Assembly: GCA_016790385.1 (NCBI GenBank)
Contig: JAEUNV010000321.1
Location: 1 to 20,273, forward strand
Reading direction: 5' to 3'
DNA length: 20,273 nucleotides
Source of the DNA: Zoogloea sp.
Lineage (GTDB): Bacteria > Pseudomonadota > Gammaproteobacteria > Burkholderiales > Rhodocyclaceae
Position numbers and translations under genes: made by a program. The notes beneath the pieces are model-generated. The model was not told the origin of the DNA. It ran no database searches and worked only from the letters and a program-made list of their open reading frames with translations. Below, in pieces: positions 15,311 to 20,273 of the stretch. The first letter of the stretch is position 1; every line of letters begins with the position of its first letter.

Positions 15311-16540
15311 TCAACTCCGCTTGCTGCGCGCGTTCGCGGCAATTCGCATGCGCAATGCGTTCAAACGGATGAAACCATGGGCGTCCTTCTGGTTGTACGC
15401 CCCCTGGTCATCCTCGAAGGTTGCAATTGTCGGATCAAACAGGGAATCGGTCTTCGAATCCCGGGCCACAACAATCACGTTGCCCTTGTACAGTTTGACC
15501 CGCACCCAGCCATTCACCGTCTGCTGAGTCTGATCGATCAAGGCCTGCAGGGCCAGACGCTCGGGGGACCACCAGTAGCCGGTGTAAATCATGCTCGCGT
15601 AACGAGGCATCAAGTCATCCTTGAGGTGGGCTACTTCCCGATCCAGCGTGATCGACTCGATGGCACGGTGAGCACGTAGCAGGATGGATCCGCCCGGAGT
15701 CTCATAGCAACCGCGAGACTTCATGCCGACATAGCGGTTCTCAACCAGATCAAGGCGACCAATGCCATGCTTGCCACCCAGCTCATTGAGCTTGGCGAGC
15801 AATTCATGTGGCTTCATGCGGACCCCGTTGATCGAGACCAGATCGCCCTTCTCGAACTCGAGATCCACGTATTCGGCGGCATCAGGAGCTGCTTCCGGAG
15901 ACACGGTCCAGCGCCACATGGACTCTTCCGCCTCGGCTGCGGGGTCTTCCAGGTGCCGGCCTTCGAAGGAAATGTGCAGAAGATTGGCGTCCATCGAATA
16001 GGGCGAACCACCCTGCTTGTGCTTCATTTCGATGGGAATACCGTTTTTTTCGGCATACGCCAGCAGCTTCTCACGGGACAACAAATCCCACTCGCGCCAC
16101 GGCGCGATGACCTTCACGCCAGGCATCAGTGCGTAATAACCCAGTTCAAAACGCACCTGATCATTGCCCTTGCCAGTTGCGCCATGGGACACGGCATCGG
16201 CGCCGGTCTGCCGGGCGATCTCGATCTGGCGCTTGGCGATCAGCGGCCGGGCTATGGAGGTACCGAGAAGATACTCACCCTCGTATACCGTGTTGCAGCG
16301 GAACATCGGAAACACGAAATCGCGCACGAACTCTTCACGCAGATCATCGATGAAAATGTTCTCAGGTTTGATACCGAACTGCAGGGCCTTGGCCCGGGCG
16401 GGCTCAAGCTCTTCACCCTGCCCCAGATCAGCCGTGAAGGTGACCACTTCGCATTGGTAGGTATCCTGCAACCACTTGAGGATCACCGAGGTATCCAGCC
16501 CGCCCGAATAGGCAAGCACCGCCTTCTTTACGTCGCTCAT
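15311..16540 (-). CDS. argG: Argininosuccinate synthase
   Basis: A 409-residue enzyme that joins citrulline and aspartate with ATP in the cytoplasm, the penultimate step of arginine synthesis. [16 protein letters not shown] (9-24) is the ATP-pyrophosphatase P-loop; [21 protein letters not shown]-like [18 protein letters not shown] and [19 protein letters not shown] are further family blocks. Length is that of the short betaproteobacterial form. GGAAAG is placed upstream as the ribosome binding site. Follows argF by 49 bases. No argH is in the window. Confidence 0.98.
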   Translation of the reverse strand: MSDVKKAVLAYSGGLDTSVILKWLQDTYQCEVVTFTADLGQGEELEPARAKALQFGIKPENIFIDDLREEFVRDFVFPMFRCNTVYEGEYLLGTSIARPLIAKRQIEIARQTGADAVSHGATGKGNDQVRFELGYYALMPGVKVIAPWREWDLLSREKLLAYAEKNGIPIEMKHKQGGSPYSMDANLLHISFEGRHLEDPAAEAEESMWRWTVSPEAAPDAAEYVDLEFEKGDLVSINGVRMKPHELLAKLNELGGKHGIGRLDLVENRYVGMKSRGCYETPGGSILLRAHRAIESITLDREVAHLKDDLMPRYASMIYTGYWWSPERLALQALIDQTQQTVNGWVRVKLYKGNVIVVARDSKTDSLFDPTIATFEDDQGAYNQKDAHGFIRLNALRMRIAANARSKRS

Positions 16541-16589
16541 GTCCCGCTTTCCGAAAATGAGTAAATGATTCTAAATTCAATGGACCGCT

Positions 16590-17522
16590 TCAGCTGCGAT
16601 CCTTGTCGACCTTGCCAATCAGGAGAAACTCCATGAGCGCCTTCTGCACATGCAGTCGATTCTCGGCCTCATCCCATACCACCGACTGGGGACCGTCAAT
16701 CACGTCCGCCGAGACTTCCTCACCTCGATGTGCGGGCAGACAGTGCATGAAGACGGCGCCCGGATTGGCCACCTTCATCATGTCCTCATCCACCTGCCAA
16801 TCGGCAAAATCCCGCATCCGCTCCTCGTTCTCCGCCTCGAAACCCATGCTGGTCCATACGTCCGTGGTAACGAGGTCGGCACCCCGGCAAGCCTCCATGG
16901 GATCGTCGAAATGTACGAAGTGCCCGGTGCCATACAGGCCCGCCCGCTCCGGCTCGACTTCGTAGCCAGGCGGCGTGGAAACACGCACCTGGAAGTCGAG
17001 CACCTCGGCTGCCTGAAGCCACGTATTGCAGACGTTATTGGAGTCGCCCACCCAGGCCACCGTCTTACCCTGGATCGGCCCCCGGTGCTCGATGAAGGTG
17101 AAGATATCAGCGAGGATCTGACACGGGTGATACTCGTTGGTCAGACCATTTACGACGGGCACCCGCGAATATTCGGCAAATCGCTCGATGATCGACTGCT
17201 CGAAAGTACGGATCATGACAATATCGCTCATCCGCGAAATCACTTGAGCGGCGTCCTCTACAGGCTCACCACGCCCCAGTTGCGAATCGCGGGTATTGAG
17301 ATAGATTGCCGAGCCCCCGAGTTGCTGCATGCCTGCCTCGAAGGACAGACGCGTGCGCGTGCTGGCTTTTTCGAAGATCATCACCAACGTTCGATCGAAC
17401 AAGGGATGATGGGGTTCGTAGCGCTTGAAACGATCTTTTATCCAGCGCGTGCGGGAAAAAAGATAGTCATACTCGGCGCGAGAAAAATCTTTGAACTGTA
17501 AGTAGTGTCTCGGTGCGTTCAT
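16590..17522 (-). CDS. argF: Ornithine carbamoyltransferase
   Basis: A 310-residue transferase making citrulline from ornithine and carbamoyl phosphate. STRTR (54-58) binds carbamoyl phosphate, HPCQ (132-135) and HCLPAHRGEEV (260-270, C261) bind substrate, and DVWTSMG (221-227) is the ornithine-side SMG loop that separates it from aspartate carbamoyltransferase. Length and motifs are normal for ArgF. It starts 15 bases after argD and precedes argG by 49, forming argD-argF-argG. Confidence 0.98.
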   Translation of the reverse strand: MNAPRHYLQFKDFSRAEYDYLFSRTRWIKDRFKRYEPHHPLFDRTLVMIFEKASTRTRLSFEAGMQQLGGSAIYLNTRDSQLGRGEPVEDAAQVISRMSDIVMIRTFEQSIIERFAEYSRVPVVNGLTNEYHPCQILADIFTFIEHRGPIQGKTVAWVGDSNNVCNTWLQAAEVLDFQVRVSTPPGYEVEPERAGLYGTGHFVHFDDPMEACRGADLVTTDVWTSMGFEAENEERMRDFADWQVDEDMMKVANPGAVFMHCLPAHRGEEVSADVIDGPQSVVWDEAENRLHVQKALMEFLLIGKVDKDRS

Positions 17523-17537
17523 GGCACTCGTTCTTGG

Positions 17538-18713
17538 TTATTGTGCTGCAAGAAATCCCCTGATCAGCGCCGTCACCCCCTCAACCAGCGTCAATGCATC
17601 CTCCTCGCTGAAATTCAGGGGCGGCAGAAGACGGATAACCTTGTCTGCGGTCACATTGATCAGAAGTCCAGCCTCCAGAGCTTGGATCACCAGGGCTCCG
17701 CAGGGGCGGTCGAGCTCGATCCCGATCATCAGGCCAACCCCACGGATATCCTTAACTCCCTCCTCTCCCTCAAGGGCTGCCACCAGACGGGCACGGATGA
17801 GGTCACCAACGCGCAGCGCGTTGGACCGCAAGTCCTCATCCTCGATGACAGACAGAGTGGTGAGCGCCGCTGCACAGGCCAGCGGATTGCCGCCGAAGGT
17901 CGAACCGTGGTTTCCAGGCTTGAAAGTACCCGTGGCGCGACCGGCCGCCAGGCAGGCGCCAATGGGCACACCGGAACCGAGGCCCTTGGCCAGTGACATC
18001 ACATCAGGCCTGACCCCTGCGCTCTGATGCCCGAACCAGTCCCCGGTACGGCCGATGCCGCACTGAACTTCATCGAACATCAATAGCCACTTTCGCTCAT
18101 CGCACAAGGCGCGGAGGGCTTGGAGATAAGCCTGATGCGCGACGCGGATCCCGCCTTCTCCCTGAACGGGTTCGACCAGCACAGCGACGATGTCGGACCG
18201 GCCTTCCGCCGTCGCGGCAAGCGTAGCGAGATCATCAAAGGGAACGCGGACAAACCCACCTACAAGGGGCTCGAACCCCACTTGAACCTTCTTGTTGCCG
18301 GTAGCAGACAGGGTTGCAAGGGTACGTCCGTGGAAGGACTGCTCCATGACCAGAATGGCAGGCTCGGCAATGCCAAGTCCATGCCCATAAAGCCGGGCAA
18401 GCTTGATAGCGGCCTCGTTGGCCTCTGCACCGGAATTGCAGAAGAAGACTTCATCCATGCCCGCCAGAGATGCGAGCTTGTCGGACAAGGCCTCCTGAAG
18501 CGGAATACCGTAGAGATTTGAGGTGTGAATGACCTGGGAAACCTGTTCCGAGATCGCCTTCACGAGGCGAGGATGATTGTGGCCGAGCGTGCTTACGGCG
18601 ATTCCGGAAAGGGCATCCAGATAACGCTTTCCGGCCAGATCAAACAGCCAAGAGCCCTCGCCGTGGCTGAAGGCCACAGGAAGCCGCCCGTAGGTGTTCA
18701 TCAAATGAGACAT
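17538..18713 (-). CDS. argD: Acetylornithine aminotransferase
   Basis: A 391-residue PLP-dependent class III aminotransferase. SGAEANEAAIKLAR (94-107), D214/E215 in FDEVQCGIGRTG, and the PLP lysine K243 in LAKGLGSG are present; HGSTFGGNPLACAAA is the phosphate-side loop. It converts N-acetylglutamate semialdehyde to N-acetylornithine and may also act on succinyl-diaminopimelate. The start at 18713 (MSHLMNTYGRLPVAF) matches the family N-terminus; the frame is open further upstream but without similarity. AAGG about ten bases upstream is the likely Shine-Dalgarno. A -10-like TACAAT on the minus strand near 18850 lacks a good -35, so no promoter is called. Confidence 0.95.
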   Translation of the reverse strand: MSHLMNTYGRLPVAFSHGEGSWLFDLAGKRYLDALSGIAVSTLGHNHPRLVKAISEQVSQVIHTSNLYGIPLQEALSDKLASLAGMDEVFFCNSGAEANEAAIKLARLYGHGLGIAEPAILVMEQSFHGRTLATLSATGNKKVQVGFEPLVGGFVRVPFDDLATLAATAEGRSDIVAVLVEPVQGEGGIRVAHQAYLQALRALCDERKWLLMFDEVQCGIGRTGDWFGHQSAGVRPDVMSLAKGLGSGVPIGACLAAGRATGTFKPGNHGSTFGGNPLACAAALTTLSVIEDEDLRSNALRVGDLIRARLVAALEGEEGVKDIRGVGLMIGIELDRPCGALVIQALEAGLLINVTADKVIRLLPPLNFSEEDALTLVEGVTALIRGFLAAQ

Positions 18714-18781
18714 GGAAGAACCTTGTTGCGTTGACTGCCCGCTGCCCGCCGCGACTGCATACGCCAACGACCAGAAAGGCG

Positions 18782-18805
18782 AAACGGCGACTTGCGTCGC
18801 CGTTT
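18782..18805 (-). other. GNRA-capped hairpin in the argD upstream region
   Basis: AAACGGCGAC (18782-18791) and GTCGCCGTTT (18796-18805) form a perfect 10-base stem. Read on the minus strand, the loop is GCAA, a stable GNRA tetraloop. It ends about 68 bases before the argD ATG and lies about 105 bases after the TPR gene stop. It is followed by GTTTCGCCTTTCTGG, so it may terminate the TPR transcript or fold in the argD leader. The rest of 18714-18909 shows no coding signal. Confidence 0.6.
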
Positions 18806-18909
18806 GGTACATAAACTCTGCGGGACATGCTAATCCAAAACCACTGGATTGTACAGGCACGCCCGATGACCGCGCGCCCGGGACCTCCCGGGAAAAACAG
18901 CTTGCACTT

Positions 18910-19650
18910 TCAATTCGGCTTATCAACCACGGAAGGCGCGGTTGTGGTCGGCGCAGGTGTCGGCACGGCAGCCGCCTCCGGCACAGCGACTTCATTCTTG
19001 ACCACCGCAGGGGGGGCATCCCGCCATTTGCCGGCGCGCTTCAGCTTGTCCCTCAGCCCTGGAAGCGGGAAACCCAACTCGTAGGCCAGATGTGCATTTT
19101 CGAGGGATTTTCCGAAATCCCCCGCATCAAAGTAGGCGAGCCCCAGGTTGTACGCCACGTTCGCATCCTTGCTTTGACTTACATCGGCGGCACCCAGTTT
19201 TTCCAGCGCCTGGGCTCGCTGCCCTTGTTTAAGGAGATAGTGCCCATAAATCACCTTAACCATCGCATCTTCGGGCTGAAAGACCTCCGCACGCATCAGA
19301 AAGCACCCGATGCTATAGGCCGCCCCAGGCGGTTTGGATACCTTGAGGTTGGATCCGAGCCGGACCATGGACATCAAAGCCCGGTGGTGATTGGGAAAGG
19401 CTCTCAATGTATAGCTGATCTCCCCACCAACCTGGCCGGGCACCTTGCGCAGATTCTCCACATTGGCGTCGAAGTGAAAGGCCTCGACCACGTTGAGCCG
19501 GTCGGTACCAATGGAGTTGCGATAATCGTAAGGGCCATAAGCATTCCTGAGATTCCCACATTCAGGAGAGAGGGTCTGCTGGCCAAACGCCGGCACCGAA
19601 AACATGCCAGCCGCCACAACGGACAACCAAAGCGGATACATCTTTATCAT
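18910..19650 (-). CDS. Secreted tetratricopeptide-repeat protein
   Basis: About 246 residues. A signal peptide (LWLSVVAAGMFSVPAFG, cleavage near residue 23) is followed by CGNLRNAYGPYDYRN and VVEAFHFDANVENLRKVPG (53-71), a conserved but unnamed region, then YTLRAFPNHHRALMSM. TPR-like helix pairs span about 127-205 (VKVIYGHYLLKQGQRAQALEKL; NVAYNLGLAYFDAGDFGKSLE). The tail (211-246) is rich in Pro, Ala, Val and Thr and probably disordered. The ATG at 19650 is preferred to a GTG at 19698. It follows the O-ligase gene by 113 bases on the same strand; a role in surface polysaccharide or protein glycosylation is only guilt by association. Confidence 0.85.
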   Translation of the reverse strand: MIKMYPLWLSVVAAGMFSVPAFGQQTLSPECGNLRNAYGPYDYRNSIGTDRLNVVEAFHFDANVENLRKVPGQVGGEISYTLRAFPNHHRALMSMVRLGSNLKVSKPPGAAYSIGCFLMRAEVFQPEDAMVKVIYGHYLLKQGQRAQALEKLGAADVSQSKDANVAYNLGLAYFDAGDFGKSLENAHLAYELGFPLPGLRDKLKRAGKWRDAPPAVVKNEVAVPEAAAVPTPAPTTTAPSVVDKPN

Positions 19651-19763
19651 GATCTGTTCCAAGTTTCGGCGGCGAGCGACACCCGCCCCACGTGACACTA
19701 TCGCATTGATTTCCGATTACGGCATGCGAGCCTGACTGCGTTGCGGAAACGCGGGGCAGGCCC

Positions 19764-20273
19764 CTACCCGGATGAGGAAAGATTCCCTCGAAGGGCGGGC
19801 GACGAATTTCCAATCGCTGCCGCCGATGTATGTCGCTGCCCCTGCTCCACGGACTTACGGTGCGCGGTCAAGTATCCGTACCCGGCAACCAGCATCACCA
19901 TGATGTTATAGGGTAGATCAAAGTAGGCGAGACTCAGGAAAGTCCCACCGACGGCGTACCCGATCAGCGACACCTGGCACATCCCCGCGAGATGGAAAAG
20001 CCATGCCAGTTCCTCCACATTCCGCGTCTGGTTGCGCAGGCGGCGAGCAACGCCCAGTGTGCTCAGCCACATCAACAGGAACAGGATGAGTCCGATGTAG
20101 CCGTGCTCACCCAATACCGAGAAGTAGATGCTATGGGCGACGTGAATGTCGAGGGGGTTTGGCGCGAAGGCGGCAAACAGCTCCCCTGTATAGGCTTCGT
20201 AGCCGGCACCGGTCAACCGGGCATTGGCGATATTGAAAGCGAGCCACCAGGCGTTGATACGCCCCATCGCCGA
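19764..20273 (-). CDS. O-antigen ligase-family protein (putative exosortase A-associated O-glycosylation ligase), C-terminal part
   Basis: The frame is open to the window edge, so only the last 169 residues are seen. MGRINAWWLAFNIANARLTGAGYEAY, then HVAHSIYFSVLGEHGYIGLILFLLMWL, is the Wzy/WaaL-type ligase loop with the conserved periplasmic His and the following membrane helix. A further helix pair (SLIGYAVGGTFLSLAYFDLPYNIMVMLVAGY) comes before a short cytoplasmic tail. The GRINAWW and HSIYFSVLGEHG sequence resembles the exosortase A-associated ligase family. These transfer lipid-linked glycans. No exosortase or PEP-CTERM gene is in this window. Confidence 0.82.
   Translation of the reverse strand, partial: SAMGRINAWWLAFNIANARLTGAGYEAYTGELFAAFAPNPLDIHVAHSIYFSVLGEHGYIGLILFLLMWLSTLGVARRLRNQTRNVEELAWLFHLAGMCQVSLIGYAVGGTFLSLAYFDLPYNIMVMLVAGYGYLTAHRKSVEQGQRHTSAAAIGNSSPALRGNLSSSG

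Noticed and set aside
15767..16564. Plus-strand frame opposite argG
   Set aside because: Fully covered by a standard argininosuccinate synthase on the minus strand.
16650..17501. Plus-strand frame opposite argF
   Set aside because: Fully covered by a complete ornithine carbamoyltransferase on the minus strand.
18877..18892. CCCGGGA-CC-TCCCGGG palindrome just after the TPR gene
   Set aside because: Loop is only two bases and the T-run lies on the wrong side for a minus-strand terminator; perhaps a chance palindrome.
18712..19695. Plus-strand frame (327 codons) opposite the TPR gene
   Set aside because: The minus strand has a signal peptide and TPR helices; the plus translation has no family resemblance.

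Overview
The window looks like ordinary chromosome from a high-GC betaproteobacterium, most likely Rhodocyclales or a close relative. That placement is inference: it rests on gene order (tsaB-rimI-family 4 uracil-DNA glycosylase, yciB-yciI-bolA-parvulin, argD-argF-argG), a putative O-glycosylation ligase of the exosortase A type, a YjfB-type motility peptide, a biosynthetic-type beta-ketothiolase and codon use. No rRNA, tRNA, CRISPR array, insertion sequence or phage gene was seen. Coding density is very high and no gene-free stretch exceeds 300 bases.

Region by region. 1-1164 (minus): lemA lipoprotein followed by a TPM-domain protein cut by the window start. 1305-3683 (minus): a small secreted protein, tsaB, rimI and a 4Fe-4S uracil-DNA glycosylase, the last two overlapping. 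3875-5964 (plus): an OmpR/EnvZ-type two-component pair, with a direct-repeat operator candidate upstream. 6009-9059 (plus): an ETHE1-like persulfide dioxygenase overlapping a group II truncated hemoglobin, then yciB, yciI and bolA with overlapping start and stop codons, and a periplasmic parvulin. A strong bidirectional hairpin separates this from rpsT (minus), which has a recognisable sigma70-type promoter. 9746-13277 (minus): retropepsin-like protease, NUDIX CoA pyrophosphatase, CobD/CbiB-family membrane protein and thiolase, ending in a clear terminator. 13258-13968 (plus): a class I glutamine amidotransferase-like protein whose start overlaps the divergent protease start by 20 bases. 14032-18713 (minus): a seven-gene run argD-argF-argG-DUF2788-ppnP-yajQ-yjfB with gaps of 3 to 49 bases, ending in a hairpin. 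18910-20273 (minus): a secreted TPR protein and the C-terminal part of an O-antigen-ligase-family protein.

Most genes are housekeeping: t6A tRNA modification, ribosome maturation, base-excision repair, arginine synthesis, envelope maintenance. The points most worth a second look are arrangements rather than new families: (1) arginine synthesis genes running directly into a nucleoside phosphorylase, a c-di-GMP-binding-type YajQ and a motility peptide; (2) the overlapping dioxygenase/hemoglobin pair; (3) the divergent gene pair with mutually antisense start sites; (4) ACTTAC direct repeats at 10-bp spacing before ompR. I did not find a clearly new multi-gene system.
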